A stretch of DNA of 64,000 nt from the NCBI RefSeq assembly GCF_032813545.1, contig NZ_CP136520.1:5264001-5328000 (forward strand), read 5' to 3'. The position numbers and the translations under genes were made by a program. Below are positions 27,658 to 37,070 of the stretch, piece after piece; position 1 is the first letter of the stretch, and every line of letters begins with the position of its first letter. This stretch comes from Nodosilinea sp. E11. Lineage in GTDB: Bacteria > Cyanobacteriota > Cyanobacteriia > Phormidesmidales > Phormidesmidaceae. The notes beneath the pieces were generated by a model that saw nothing but the letters and a program-made list of their open reading frames with translations, searched no databases and had not been told where the DNA came from.

Positions 27658-28319
27658 AGTGGGTTTATTTGGTAGCCGGGGTGCTGCTGTTTATCAAAAT
27701 GGTGGTGTTTCCTGACCCTGTCGCTGAGGGGCTAGAGATGGAAATCGCCGAGGCGATCGTCAGCGAGAGCGCCGTGCCCAATGCGGTGTCGGGCATTATC
27801 TTTCGCAATCGCCTCTACGACACCATTTTTGAGGTGGTGGTGTTTACCATCGCCATTATGGGAGCCAAGTACCTACTGGCCGACGAAACCCCCACGGCCT
27901 CGTTCTACAGATTTGACGATGAGCCTTCGATTGTGCTGGCTCGCCTCGGGGCAACCATCGCGGCCCTGGTGGGGATCGAACTGGCCATTCGCGGTCACCT
28001 CAGCCCTGGCGGCGGGTTTGCGGCGGGGGTCGCGGGGGGGACGGCGATCGGGCTGATTGCCATCACCGCTGCCTCGCCGGAGTGGATGCAGGCGATCTAT
28101 GAACGCTGGCACGCCGCTACCTGGGAGAAAGTGTCGGTGCTGGTGTTTATTGCGCTAGCAGTGTTCACTCTGTTGGGGTTTAGCCTGCCGCCGGCCCAGT
28201 TTGGTACCCTGCTTAGCGGCGGCGTCATTCCGTTGATGAATGTGCTGGTGGCTCTCAAGGTGGCGTTGGGGTCTTGGGCCATCACCCTGCTGTTTATTCG
28301 CTACCGGGGGCTGTTGTAG
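27654..28319 (+). CDS. mrpB: Mrp-type antiporter subunit B
   Basis: 221 residues. The N-terminal part resembles the MbhE segment of MrpA (LYDTIFEVVVFTIAIMGAKYLLAD). The C-terminal part is MnhB (ELAIRGHLSPGGGFAAGVAGGTAIGLI, FGTLLSGGVIPLMNVLVALKVALGSWAITLLF). So it appears to combine MrpA-terminal and MrpB segments. Last gene of the mrp operon. The complex should exchange cytosolic Na+ for H+ and help maintain the Na+ gradient used by BicA. Confidence 0.82.
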   Translation: MKWVYLVAGVLLFIKMVVFPDPVAEGLEMEIAEAIVSESAVPNAVSGIIFRNRLYDTIFEVVVFTIAIMGAKYLLADETPTASFYRFDDEPSIVLARLGATIAALVGIELAIRGHLSPGGGFAAGVAGGTAIGLIAITAASPEWMQAIYERWHAATWEKVSVLVFIALAVFTLLGFSLPPAQFGTLLSGGVIPLMNVLVALKVALGSWAITLLFIRYRGLL

Positions 28320-28348
28320 GCAAGGCCACGGCAACGTTGTGCCAAAGC

Positions 28349-28702
28349 TTAAGACGGCTGACTCTGGGCCTGAAGCCAGGTCAGGTAAGGGGGAAACCCA
28401 TTGACGATGGGCAACGCAATGATCTCAGGCACATCGTAGCTGTGGTGTTGAGTCACGGCCTGGGTAAGCTGCTCAAACTGGCTGAGATCGGTTTTGATGA
28501 TCAGCTGCCACTCTGGTTCTGTCTGCACCTCGTCCTCCCACCGGTAGATAGACTGCATGGGAAACAGGCTGACGCAGGCGGCTAGCCGTGCTTCTACTAA
28601 ATAGCGTGCCAGGTGAGTGGCCTCGGCCTCTGAACCCGCCGTGACCAATACAACTCCCAACGAAGGATTGCTAGAGGGGAATGCAGTCTCCAAAGCGGCC
28701 AT
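28349..28702 (-). CDS. cutA: CutA1-like divalent cation tolerance protein
   Basis: 117 residues, normal for CutA1, a trimeric ferredoxin-like fold protein. Conserved parts: VLVTAGSEAEATHLARYLVEARLAACVSLFP, SIYRWEDEVQTEPEWQLIIKT, HSYDVPEIIALPI. Homologues bind divalent copper and other signals; the physiological role is unsettled. Its ATG (28700-28702) overlaps the stop of the pentapeptide gene by one base, so the two are probably co-translated. Convergent with mrpB. Confidence 0.92.
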   Translation of the reverse strand: MAALETAFPSSNPSLGVVLVTAGSEAEATHLARYLVEARLAACVSLFPMQSIYRWEDEVQTEPEWQLIIKTDLSQFEQLTQAVTQHHSYDVPEIIALPIVNGFPPYLTWLQAQSQPS

Positions 28703-29637
28703 TACTGAAGGGGAATGCGATCGACAAACTGTGACTGGTTGAGGGTTTCGCGGGCGGAGCGGTGGGTCCAGCGGGTTTCGCCCTGCACGGCGTCATAGAG
28801 GTAGGCGCGGGCTTCGGCGGGTAGCACCGATTCAGTAAACTCAGTGCCCACCACGACCGCCGCCTTGAGCGAGGCTTCTCCTAGGTGAGCTCGGGTGAGG
28901 TCGGCCCGCGATAGGTCAACCCCGTCGAGAATGCCGTTCCACAGCACCGCCCCAGTTAGATCGGAACCGCTGAGATTGGCCCCTACCAGGCTTACCCCGC
29001 GCATGGTGGTGTGGGCAAGATTGGCGGAGCTGAGGTTGGCGTGGTTGAGGTTGGCCCCATTGAGCTTGGCTTCTTTGAGGTTGACCCCGGCCAGATTCAT
29101 GCCGTGCAGGTCTACCCCATTGAGCCATGCCCCTTCGAGGTTGGTCGCTTCCATGCGGGTGCGCTCAAGGTCGGCCCCGCTGAGCCGAGCCCCGGTGAGG
29201 TAGGCCCAGGAAAGGTTGGCCCCGCTCAGGTTAGCGCCCCGCAAATTAGCGCCGGTCAGGTTGGCCCCACAGAGGTTGGCTCCGCGCAAGTCAGCCTGGC
29301 GCAGATTGGCATGGCACAGGTCACAGCCGCTGAGCTGGGCGTTGCGTAGGTCGGCCCGCACCAAAAACGCGCCTCGCAGGTTGGCCTTGGTGAGATCGGC
29401 CTGGGCTAGACGAGTTTCGCTCATTTTGGCGAAACTGAGGTTGGCCCAGTTGAGGTCGGCGTGGTCGAGGTTGGCCTGGGTGAGAAAGGAGCGGCTGAGA
29501 TCGGCCCCTTTGAGATTGGCACGGCTGAGATCGACTTCGACTAGAATGTGACGGCTAAAGTCGGCACCGGCCAGGCTAATACCGGTGAAGTCGCGGTAGC
29601 CGGCCTCGTACAGTTCGAGAAAATATTTAATGTGCAT
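28702..29637 (-). CDS. Pentapeptide-repeat protein
   Basis: 311 residues from the ATG at 29637 (MHIKYFLELYEAG is the common start of this cyanobacterial family); the frame extends to 29694. Residues about 17-275 are A(D/N)LXX pentapeptides, roughly 50 units, forming a right-handed quadrilateral beta-helix about 12 turns long. The C-terminal 35 residues (YLYDAVQGETRWTHRSARETLNQSQF) are non-repetitive. No signal peptide, so cytoplasmic. Coupled to cutA. The binding partner is unknown. Confidence 0.85.
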   Translation of the reverse strand: MHIKYFLELYEAGYRDFTGISLAGADFSRHILVEVDLSRANLKGADLSRSFLTQANLDHADLNWANLSFAKMSETRLAQADLTKANLRGAFLVRADLRNAQLSGCDLCHANLRQADLRGANLCGANLTGANLRGANLSGANLSWAYLTGARLSGADLERTRMEATNLEGAWLNGVDLHGMNLAGVNLKEAKLNGANLNHANLSSANLAHTTMRGVSLVGANLSGSDLTGAVLWNGILDGVDLSRADLTRAHLGEASLKAAVVVGTEFTESVLPAEARAYLYDAVQGETRWTHRSARETLNQSQFVDRIPLQ

Positions 29638-29957
29638 AATGCTACGGTGGTGAGCCGGAGAAGTGGCAGACTCACGGGGGGCTATTAATGGCACGATACG
29701 GTCCCAAAGGGGGTCAGCGGTCTAAATGGCGGTATAAAAACAACATTGAAAATGAGTTTTATGAGTAAGGTTAACGCTTCTTTAACTAAGACTTGTCTAC
29801 ATAAGTTTACGGTTCAAAATGTGATTAATTATTTTTTAACAATTGCCGCTGTTGGGGGCTGAGCAACTTGAATACAGCTTATTTGCTTTTTTTGAGGCTA
29901 ACAGTCTTCATTGCTTTTGTTTGATAATTTGGTGAAAAACTTAGCACTTGTCTGAGC
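29638..29957. promoter_or_regulatory. A+T-rich divergent promoter region
   Basis: 320 bp between the divergent pentapeptide and membrane-protein genes, much richer in A+T than its surroundings, especially 29750-29900. It should contain both promoters. I could not identify a specific operator. Confidence 0.45.
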
Positions 29958-30620
29958 ATGAAACGATTTATTTTTTGGGGCCTATGGCTAGGGTTTGTTC
30001 TGTATGCATTTATACTGGCTCCCCCCGATCGCCCCGATACCGTTGATTTGATTTTTCGGCTGTCCACGGGCGCGTGGGATGGCATTAACCCAGTGGTTGT
30101 GGCGGTGTTCAACGCTATGGGGCTTTGGCCAGTAGTCTACGCTGCGGTGGCTCTCGTCGATGGCCAGGGGCAGAAGCTGCGGGCCTGGCCGTTTGTGGTG
30201 ATGTCCTTTGCGGTAGGGGCCTTTGCCCTGCTGCCCTACCTCGCCCTACGGCAGCCTAATCCTCAGTTTAGCGGTTCTAAAAATGCGCTGCTGCGGCTGC
30301 TGGAGGCTCGCTGGCTGGGAGCATTGTTGACGGCGGGGGCGATCGCTCTGGCTGGCTTTGCATTACTTAAAGGAGACTGGCCCGATTTTTGGCAGCAGTG
30401 GCAGACCAGCCGCTTCATTAACGTCATGTCGCTCGACTTTTGTGCCCTGTGGCTGCTGTTTCCGGTGCTGCTCAAGGATGACATGGCTCGCCGGGGGCTG
30501 AGTCAGCCCTGGGTGACGGCGGCGGTGCTGGCGCTGCCGCTGGTGGGTGCGTGCCTGTATCTAACCCTGCGACCCCCGCTGGCGGAGGTTTCGGAGGCTG
30601 AGGGAGTGACTGTAGGCTAA
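29958..30620 (+). CDS. Conserved-looking membrane protein, function unknown
   Basis: 220 residues, with hydrophobic helices at about 3-22, 43-65, 76-97, 120-138, 155-175 and 185-207. Notable motifs: FILAPPDRPDT near the N-terminus, NPVVVAVFNAMGLWP, and SLDFCALWLLFPVLLKDD. The pattern resembles small cyanobacterial and plastid membrane proteins of unknown role, but I do not recognise the family with certainty. Isolated gene, convergent with the next one with only 5 bp between stops. Confidence 0.7.
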   Translation: MKRFIFWGLWLGFVLYAFILAPPDRPDTVDLIFRLSTGAWDGINPVVVAVFNAMGLWPVVYAAVALVDGQGQKLRAWPFVVMSFAVGAFALLPYLALRQPNPQFSGSKNALLRLLEARWLGALLTAGAIALAGFALLKGDWPDFWQQWQTSRFINVMSLDFCALWLLFPVLLKDDMARRGLSQPWVTAAVLALPLVGACLYLTLRPPLAEVSEAEGVTVG

Positions 30621-30625
30621 ACAGC

Positions 30626-32956
30626 CTATGCCCTGGCCGCCATGCTCTGCAACCGACCCAGGGTGCGCTGCACCGACGACAGCCCCTGACGATCGCCCTG
30701 GGCCTCTAGGTAGGCGCTAGCCCGCTCCAGGTCAGCGATCGCCCGCTGTTGGTCGCCCTGGCTTTGGTAGGCGGCGCTGCGGTAGCAGTAGGGCAGGGCA
30801 ATCGGGTCGCCACAGGCGATCGCATCGCTGTAGTCGCGCACGGCCCCCTTTAGATCGCCCAGCTTTTGCAGGGCGCTACCTCGATACACGTAGGCCATAG
30901 GGTAGTGAGGTTTGAGGGTAATCGCCTGGGTAAAGTCGGCGATCGCGGCGGCATAGCGGTGCTGCTCAAGGCGTAGCCAGCCCCGGTTGCAGTAGGGCGC
31001 AAACAGTTTGCCGTTTTGAAGAATCGCCTCGCTCAAGTCGGCCTCGGCGGCTTCTAATTGGTTGAGCTCTAGCTGCGCTACCCCCCGGTTATTAAAGGCA
31101 ATAGCGTGGTTGGGCTGAAGGCTGAGCAATTGGCTGTAGTCGGCGATCGCACCGGGTTGGTCGCGCAGGTCGTGGCGGGTCGTCCCCCGATTAAAGAACG
31201 CGACCGCATCACCTGGGAGAATTGCCGGGTCGTGGAAGCGTTGAATCAGCGCCTGCACCACGGCGGGCTCGGCGGTGCGTAGTTTCGCTTCGAGATCGGG
31301 AATGGCGGTGCTTTGGGTAGCCAGAGCTTTGAGGCTGACAATGGCGTAGGTGTGCTCGGGGGGGGCACCGACGCCGCTGTCGCACACCAGGTAACTCTCG
31401 GCAGTGCCCATAATTCTAAACTTGAAGCGATCGGGGTAGTTTTCCCGCAGGGGCAATAGCTGATTGAGCGCGACTCGCAGCTGCTGGAGCTGGCTCGACT
31501 CGGTACCCCAGCGCTGGCTGATCCGCCAGGCCAAACGGCCATCGTGCTGATCGCCCCGATGGCACCAGCCAATTTCGAGCTGACCGCCCCGTTCGAGCAG
31601 TTGGGTAAACCCCTGAAGCAGCCCGTCGTCAATGGTGACGTAGCTGGCCCAGGGCCATACCAGCAGTACCCGGCGGGTAGCCGTGGCTAGGGCCGCCTCC
31701 AGAGCCTGGCGACTGGCCAGGGCTTGGGGTTCGGTGGCGGCCGCCACCGGCAGGTCAATAATCCAGTCGGGCTGAAGGGTGGGCAAGGCCTGGGGCTGGG
31801 GAGAGGCTTGGAGCGAGGTTTGAAGACTGGTTTCGGTTTGCTGTACCCGCCGCGCCAGCTGTAGAAGGGCCTTGCGGTTGGCGGTGTCGGTGGGGGCGGT
31901 CACCAGCTGGTTAGTCAGCTGCTGCTGGCGGTCTGAGAGCGATCGCGTCACCCCCTCTAGCTGGGCCACCTGGGCCTTTACCTGACCCAAATACTGCGAC
32001 ACCACTTGCTGCACTTGCTCTTGGGTGTGGCCAGCGGTTTCTTGGCGGCTCACCTGCTGCTGAAGCTGCTGCACCTCGGCGGTCAACCGCTCTAGCTCGG
32101 CGGTGCTGTGGGGTGGTGCCGGTAACCCATTTACCGTGCCCACCGGAATTTTGGTCAGCGCCTGCTCAAGGCGGGTTTGCTGGCGGGTGAGGTCTTTGAC
32201 ATGGTCTACCAGCTGACTAAACTCTGACTGGGGTACCAGGGTGGCTATGGCTTTTACCATGTCGCCGATTTCGGTAGGGCGCTGCCCCGGGGCAGTGGCC
32301 TGGGGCAACTCCAGCCAGCGACGGTCTAGCTGGCCTAGGGCCGCTTGGAGGTTGCTGACCAGGGTGCGCGTTTCGGAGCGCAGATTTTCTAAGCTCACGC
32401 GGGTTTGCATGAGGTCGGTCTTAACTTGGGAGAGCTTGTTTTCGGCGGCTTCTACCCGAGGGGTGGTCACTAACCGCTGCATGTAAGTATTGACGTTGTC
32501 AAAGCCCAACTGGGCCGCCGCTGCCTGCTCTTGGAGCTGGGCAATTTGCTGGGTGATCGGGCTGAGGTCAGGGGTGGGCAGCGCCTCAATCCGCTGATCG
32601 ACGTGGGTCTTGAGCGCCTCAATTTGTTTAGAAAACCGAATAAACGAGTGATTATTGCGCTCCATTACCGCCCGCTGAAAATTGGTTAGCGCTTCTGGCG
32701 AGGGTAGGGCGGTGACCTGCTTACTGAGGTTGGTGAGGCGGTGCCCAGTCTGGCGATGCTGACGGGCGAGCTTTTCCTGAGCTTCTTCAAGCTGCTTTTC
32801 AACCCGATTGCGGTTGAGCAGCCCAATGGCGACCAGCACCGTCAGCGGTGCCGAGGTCAAGGCAATATTTTGAGCGGTAACAGATGCTACGGCACCGATG
32901 CCAGACCCAACGACTAGAGCGCGTTCGGCCCGGGTCAACCAATGGTTATCGGCCAT
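30626..32956 (-). CDS. Membrane-anchored coiled-coil / TPR protein
   Basis: 776 residues from ATG 32956 (the frame runs up to 33031, but MADNHWLTRAERALV is the likely start). A hydrophobic region at about 14-45 may anchor it. Residues about 50-390 are long Gln/Leu-rich coiled coils. Residues about 410-560 form a globular domain (ATRRVLLVWPWASYVTIDDGLLQGF, LERGGQLEIGWCHRGD) that resembles a phospholipase D-like fold, but no HKD motif is visible. The last 200 or so residues are five or so TPR units (AIAFNNRGVAQLELNQLEAAEADL, PYCNRGWLRLEQHRYAAAIADF). Probably a scaffold; partner unknown. Confidence 0.75.
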   Translation of the reverse strand: MADNHWLTRAERALVVGSGIGAVASVTAQNIALTSAPLTVLVAIGLLNRNRVEKQLEEAQEKLARQHRQTGHRLTNLSKQVTALPSPEALTNFQRAVMERNNHSFIRFSKQIEALKTHVDQRIEALPTPDLSPITQQIAQLQEQAAAAQLGFDNVNTYMQRLVTTPRVEAAENKLSQVKTDLMQTRVSLENLRSETRTLVSNLQAALGQLDRRWLELPQATAPGQRPTEIGDMVKAIATLVPQSEFSQLVDHVKDLTRQQTRLEQALTKIPVGTVNGLPAPPHSTAELERLTAEVQQLQQQVSRQETAGHTQEQVQQVVSQYLGQVKAQVAQLEGVTRSLSDRQQQLTNQLVTAPTDTANRKALLQLARRVQQTETSLQTSLQASPQPQALPTLQPDWIIDLPVAAATEPQALASRQALEAALATATRRVLLVWPWASYVTIDDGLLQGFTQLLERGGQLEIGWCHRGDQHDGRLAWRISQRWGTESSQLQQLRVALNQLLPLRENYPDRFKFRIMGTAESYLVCDSGVGAPPEHTYAIVSLKALATQSTAIPDLEAKLRTAEPAVVQALIQRFHDPAILPGDAVAFFNRGTTRHDLRDQPGAIADYSQLLSLQPNHAIAFNNRGVAQLELNQLEAAEADLSEAILQNGKLFAPYCNRGWLRLEQHRYAAAIADFTQAITLKPHYPMAYVYRGSALQKLGDLKGAVRDYSDAIACGDPIALPYCYRSAAYQSQGDQQRAIADLERASAYLEAQGDRQGLSSVQRTLGRLQSMAARA

Positions 32957-33304
32957 GCTAGATCCCTGATGAAGTTTTAAAGCTGCGGACGGCTTGCAGT
33001 GAATGGGTTGGGCCAGACAGGCTCTACCCAATGATCGCGGTGGCTGAGGGGGCGTCAGGGGGGCGAAACCGCTACTGGTCTATTCTTCAGACTGCGATCG
33101 CAGCGTCAGGATAATTTTTTAAAGTGCCCCGGGGGAAAGTACCCTGAGACTGAGCGATCGCAGGTGTGTAGACCGGGAGTGATTATAGAAAATTATCAAT
33201 CAGGAATGAAAACCAAATTGTAGTCAACCAATTTATGGCTTCCTTTTTGGGTCTAGCATTGGCTAAACTCTAATGAATAGGTTCAAGTCTATCTAGCTGG
33301 CGTT

Positions 33305-33326
33305 TTGATTGAGCTTTGTCAATCAA
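33305..33326 (+). promoter_or_regulatory. Perfect palindrome upstream of ndhF3, candidate NdhR/CcmR operator
   Basis: TTGATTGA-N6-TCAATCAA, a perfect 22-bp dyad ending 88 bp before the ndhF3 ATG. The LysR-type repressor NdhR (CcmR) controls ndhF3 operons in cyanobacteria and binds TCAAT/ATCAAT-like half-sites. An extra ATCAAT is at 33195-33200. Assignment is inference from sequence and context. The rest of the 32957-33414 gap holds no gene. Confidence 0.6.
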
Positions 33327-33414
33327 CCCTTGTTGCCTAGGGATTGAGTGAAAACGCCGCCCTCCCTGGCTAGGCAATGCCGTTGCTGTCCTTCTGCCTA
33401 AGGTTTTCTCGACT

Positions 33415-35268
33415 ATGACCCCAATTTTGGCCCAAACCAGCTGGTTAATTCCCCTCTACCCGCTGCTCGGGGCGCTGCTGACCATTCCCTGGTCGCCAGC
33501 GATGATTCGCCGCACCGGGCCGCGGCCGGCTGGGTATATCAATATTGTTACCACGGCTCTGGCTTTGGGTCACAGCCTGCTGGCGTTTTTGGCCTTTTGG
33601 GGAAAGTCATCACCTCAGTTCTTTTTTGCCCCCTGGCTCGAGGTGTCGGGGCTCAATCTCACTATTCCCCTAGAGGCATCAGCCATCACCCTGGGGGCCT
33701 GTGTGGTGATTACCGGGCTTAATCTGCTAGCGCAGATCTACGCCGTGGGCTATCTCGAAATGGACTGGGGCTGGGGGCGATTTTTCGCCATGATGGCCCT
33801 GTTTGAGGCCGGATTGTGCGCCCTGGTGCTGTGCAATTCCCTCCTGTTCTCCTACATGCTGCTGGAGATTTTGACCCTGGGTACCTACCTGCTCGTGGGC
33901 TTTTGGTACAACCAATCGCTGGTGGTGACCGGAGCCCGCGATGCCTTTCTGACCAAGCGGGTGGGCGACCTGGTGCTGCTGATGGGGGTTTTGGCCATCT
34001 ATCCTTTAGCCCACACCTGGGACTACCGGGAACTCGGAGCCTGGGCCCAGACCGCCAATGTAGACCCGGGTCTGATTACCTTAATTGGCATCGGGCTGAT
34101 TGCTGGCCCGATGAGCAAGTGCGCTCAGTTTCCGCTGCACCTGTGGCTCGACGAGGCAATGGAAGGGCCGCTGCCCAGTACGATTCTGCGCAATGCAGTG
34201 GTCGTGTCTACCGGCGTGTGGGTGCTGGTGAAGCTGGAACCGGTGATTGCTCTGTCGTCAACGGCCTCGGCCTTTGCGATCGCCGTAGGCGCTGTCACCG
34301 CCATCGGTGCAACCCTGATTTCTGCTGCTCAGGTTGACATCAAGCGAGTACTGTCATACCTCAGCAGCGCCTATATGGGGCTGATGTTTATCGCCGTCGG
34401 CGCTCAGCAGCCTCAGGCGGCGCTGTTGTTAGCGCTCATCTATGCTCTAAGCATGGCGGCTCTGGTGATGGGGGCCGGTTCGATTGTGATCAATATCACG
34501 ACCCAAGATTTAACCCAGATGGGCGGGCTCTGGGGGCGTCGCCCCGTCACGGCCCTGGCGATGATGGCGGCGGCGGCGGGTTTGGTGGCGCTGCCCCCCC
34601 TGGGTGGATTTTGGGCTTTGCTTGCGCTGGTGTCGGGGCTCTGGCAGAGCGATCGCGGCCTATTGGTGGCCTTGGTGCTGCTAGTGAACTGGCTGGCGGC
34701 CTTTAGCCTGGCCCGGATGATTGGCCTGATTTTTGCAGGCCAGACCCAGCAGATGACCCTGCGATCGCCCGAACCGATCTGGCTGATTGTGTTGCCTATG
34801 GCGTTGGTGGCGGGCTTTACCCTGCACCTGCCTTTGCTCATGGGGCAGTTCCACCTATTGCCCGCCTGGGCTGAGATCAGCCAAGATATGGCTCTGCTGC
34901 TGACCTGGTCGAGTTTGCTGGGCGCGGCGATCGGCACGCTGCTCTACGTCAACCGCGTGGTCGAGCACCCGGCTGGTCTGGTGAAAAAGCCCCTGCAAAA
35001 CCTGCTGGCCTACGACTTCTACACACCGAAGCTCTACCGCAATACCTTTGTGCTGGGGGTAGACCTGCTCTCGCGGCTGACCGACTGGCTCGATCGCTAC
35101 GTCGTCGATGGTCTGGTCAATGCTGTCGGCCTCGCCTCCCTGTTTAGCGGTGAAACCCTTAAGTATGGCAACACCGGCCAGCTTCAGTTCTACGTGCTCA
35201 CCATCGCCCTGGGCGTTGCCGGGTTGGGAGTTTTGATGAACTGGCACGCCCTGACGGCGCTGTTCTAG
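33415..35268 (+). CDS. ndhF3: NDH-1MS complex subunit NdhF3
   Basis: 617 residues, about 15-16 membrane helices, NuoL/NdhF family (AIYAVGYLEMDWGWGRFFAMMALFEAGLCALVL, DAFLTKRVGDLVLLMG, MSKCAQFPLHLWLDEAMEGPLPSTILRNAVVVSTGVW). The short C-terminus and the following ndhD3-cupA-cupS genes identify it as the inducible CO2-uptake variant rather than respiratory NdhF1. In the thylakoid membrane, NDH-1MS couples electron flow and proton pumping to hydration of CO2 to bicarbonate by CupA. Preceded by a candidate NdhR operator. ndhD3 follows after 77 bp. Confidence 0.92.
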   Translation: MTPILAQTSWLIPLYPLLGALLTIPWSPAMIRRTGPRPAGYINIVTTALALGHSLLAFLAFWGKSSPQFFFAPWLEVSGLNLTIPLEASAITLGACVVITGLNLLAQIYAVGYLEMDWGWGRFFAMMALFEAGLCALVLCNSLLFSYMLLEILTLGTYLLVGFWYNQSLVVTGARDAFLTKRVGDLVLLMGVLAIYPLAHTWDYRELGAWAQTANVDPGLITLIGIGLIAGPMSKCAQFPLHLWLDEAMEGPLPSTILRNAVVVSTGVWVLVKLEPVIALSSTASAFAIAVGAVTAIGATLISAAQVDIKRVLSYLSSAYMGLMFIAVGAQQPQAALLLALIYALSMAALVMGAGSIVINITTQDLTQMGGLWGRRPVTALAMMAAAAGLVALPPLGGFWALLALVSGLWQSDRGLLVALVLLVNWLAAFSLARMIGLIFAGQTQQMTLRSPEPIWLIVLPMALVAGFTLHLPLLMGQFHLLPAWAEISQDMALLLTWSSLLGAAIGTLLYVNRVVEHPAGLVKKPLQNLLAYDFYTPKLYRNTFVLGVDLLSRLTDWLDRYVVDGLVNAVGLASLFSGETLKYGNTGQLQFYVLTIALGVAGLGVLMNWHALTALF

Positions 35269-35297
35269 TCCGGTGAGACTGTGAAGCCGTAAAACCG

Positions 35298-35345
35298 CCC
35301 TACCCATCCACCCCCTACCCATCCACCCCCTACCCATCCCCGTCC
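35298..35345 (+). repeat. C-rich 15-bp tandem repeat directly before ndhD3
   Basis: Two exact CCCTACCCATCCACC units and a third partial one, then CCGTCC, ending at the ATG at 35346. No purine-rich ribosome-binding site. Confidence 0.75.
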
Positions 35346-36911
35346 ATGCTCACCCCTCTTTTACTTCTCCCTCTGCTCGGCGCGATCGCCATTGGCTTCT
35401 GGCCCGGCCTAACTGGCCAGCAAGCCCGCACCGGGGCCTTGATTAGCGCCGGTGCCGCCCTGCTGTGGACCATTTGGCTATTTACCCAGTTTGATCTGTC
35501 CTTTGGCGGCTTTCAGTTCCACGAGTTTTTGCCCTGGCTGCCAGCTCTAGGGCTCAACTACGAACTCAGCATGGACGGGCTATCGCTGCTGATGGTGGCG
35601 CTCAACAGCCTGATCACCTGGATTGCGATCTGGAGCAGTGCCCCTCACCTAGAGCGACCCCGGCTGTTTTATAGCCTGCTGCTGCTGGTGAGCAGCGGCG
35701 TAGCTGGGGCGTTTGTGGCCCAAAACCTGATGCTGTTCTTCTTGCTCTATGAGATCGAGCTGGTGCCTTTGTACCTGCTGATCGCCATCTGGGGCGGCGA
35801 GAAGAAAGCCTACTCGGCCACTAAGTTTTTGCTCTACACCGCCCTGTCGGGAGCGCTAATGCTGGCTGGGTTCCTCGGTACGGTGTGGCTCAGTGGGGCT
35901 CAAGACTTTACCTACCATGCGGTGATGGGTCACGATCTGCCGATGGTGTGGCAGGGGGTGCTGCTGGGGCTGCTGCTGGTGGCCTTTGGGATCAAAATTC
36001 CCCTGGTGCCGTTTCACACCTGGCTGCCCGATACCTATGTGTCGGCCAGTACCCCAGTGGCGATGATGCTGGGTGGGGTGCTGGCCAAGTTGGGCACCTA
36101 TGGTCTATTGCGCTTTGGCCTGGGGCTGTTTCCCGATGCCTGGGCGCAGTTTTCACCCTACCTGGCCGGGTGGGCGGCGGTGAGTGTGCTCTATGGGGCG
36201 GTGACGGCGATCGCCCAAAAAGACATCAAGCGCATGGTGGCCTATAGCTCGATTGGCCATATGGGTTACGTGCTGCTGGGCGGCGCAGCCATGACCGACC
36301 TGGCGCTGACCGGGGCCGTCAGTCAGATGGTCTCCCACGGCATTATTCTGGCGATTTTGTTTCACCTGGTCGGCGTGATCGAAACCAAAGTGGGCACCCG
36401 CGATCTCGATGTGCTCAACGGCCTGATGAACCCTGTGCGGGGGCTGCCCATGGTCAGCGCTCTGCTGGTGCTGGGGGGCATGGCCAGCGCCGGTATCCCC
36501 GGCCTGGTGGGGTTTGTCACCGAGTTTCTGGTGTTTCAGGGCAGCTACGCGGTGTACCCGGTGCAGACCCTGCTGGGGGTGATTGGCACAGGCCTGACGG
36601 CGGTGTACTTCGTGATTTTGCTCAACCGCACCTGCTTTGGGCGGCTAGATAACGCGATCGCCTACTTCCCGAAGGTTACCTTTTCTGAGAAATTGCCCGC
36701 CTACATTCTGGCCGGACTCATTCTCTTCCTTGGCATTCAGCCCAACTGGCTGGTGAAGTGGGGCGAATCTACGGCCAGCGCCATGGTGGCAGCGTTTCCG
36801 CTGGTGACCGAGGATGTGGTGGCTGACGAGGCGATCGAGACATTACCCACAGAGGTGGGTCCAGATGAAACCATCTCCCTCCCCATCGCCACCCTGCCAA
36901 CCCTGCCCTAA
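35346..36911 (+). CDS. ndhD3: NDH-1MS complex subunit NdhD3
   Basis: 521 residues, about 14 helices, NuoM/NdhD family (LFFLLYEIELVPLYLLIAIWGGEKKAYSATKFLLYTALSG, KIPLVPFHTWLPDTYVSASTPVAMMLGGVLAKLGTYGLLRFG, KDIKRMVAYSSIGHMGYVLLG). Its position after ndhF3 and near cupA/cupS identifies the NdhD3 variant. The hydrophilic tail (about 485-521, Glu/Thr/Pro-rich) is family-variable. The initiation region is a tandem C-rich tract. Confidence 0.92.
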   Translation: MLTPLLLLPLLGAIAIGFWPGLTGQQARTGALISAGAALLWTIWLFTQFDLSFGGFQFHEFLPWLPALGLNYELSMDGLSLLMVALNSLITWIAIWSSAPHLERPRLFYSLLLLVSSGVAGAFVAQNLMLFFLLYEIELVPLYLLIAIWGGEKKAYSATKFLLYTALSGALMLAGFLGTVWLSGAQDFTYHAVMGHDLPMVWQGVLLGLLLVAFGIKIPLVPFHTWLPDTYVSASTPVAMMLGGVLAKLGTYGLLRFGLGLFPDAWAQFSPYLAGWAAVSVLYGAVTAIAQKDIKRMVAYSSIGHMGYVLLGGAAMTDLALTGAVSQMVSHGIILAILFHLVGVIETKVGTRDLDVLNGLMNPVRGLPMVSALLVLGGMASAGIPGLVGFVTEFLVFQGSYAVYPVQTLLGVIGTGLTAVYFVILLNRTCFGRLDNAIAYFPKVTFSEKLPAYILAGLILFLGIQPNWLVKWGESTASAMVAAFPLVTEDVVADEAIETLPTEVGPDETISLPIATLPTLP

Positions 36912-36922
36912 CCGATCGCCCC

Positions 36923-36950
36923 GTAGGGTGCATCCGCGCAGCGATGCACC
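36923..36950. repeat. Copy related to the fruK-fruA MITE end
   Basis: GTAGGGTGCATCCGCG with GGTGCATC / GATGCACC forming a hairpin (36927-36950), close to the left end of the 16510-16653 element. A further GGTGCATTACGG follows at about 36993. It lies just after ndhD3, before the antisense Nudix gene. Confidence 0.6.
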
Positions 36951-37070
36951 ATCCCATCCCGCAACATCCCCAATGCCTGAATCTTGGAAGTGGTGCATTA
37001 CGGCAAGACAACATCAGGTGGTATCAGCGCAGGGGATTTTGGGCCTAATCCATCCTATGGGAGGTAGCGG

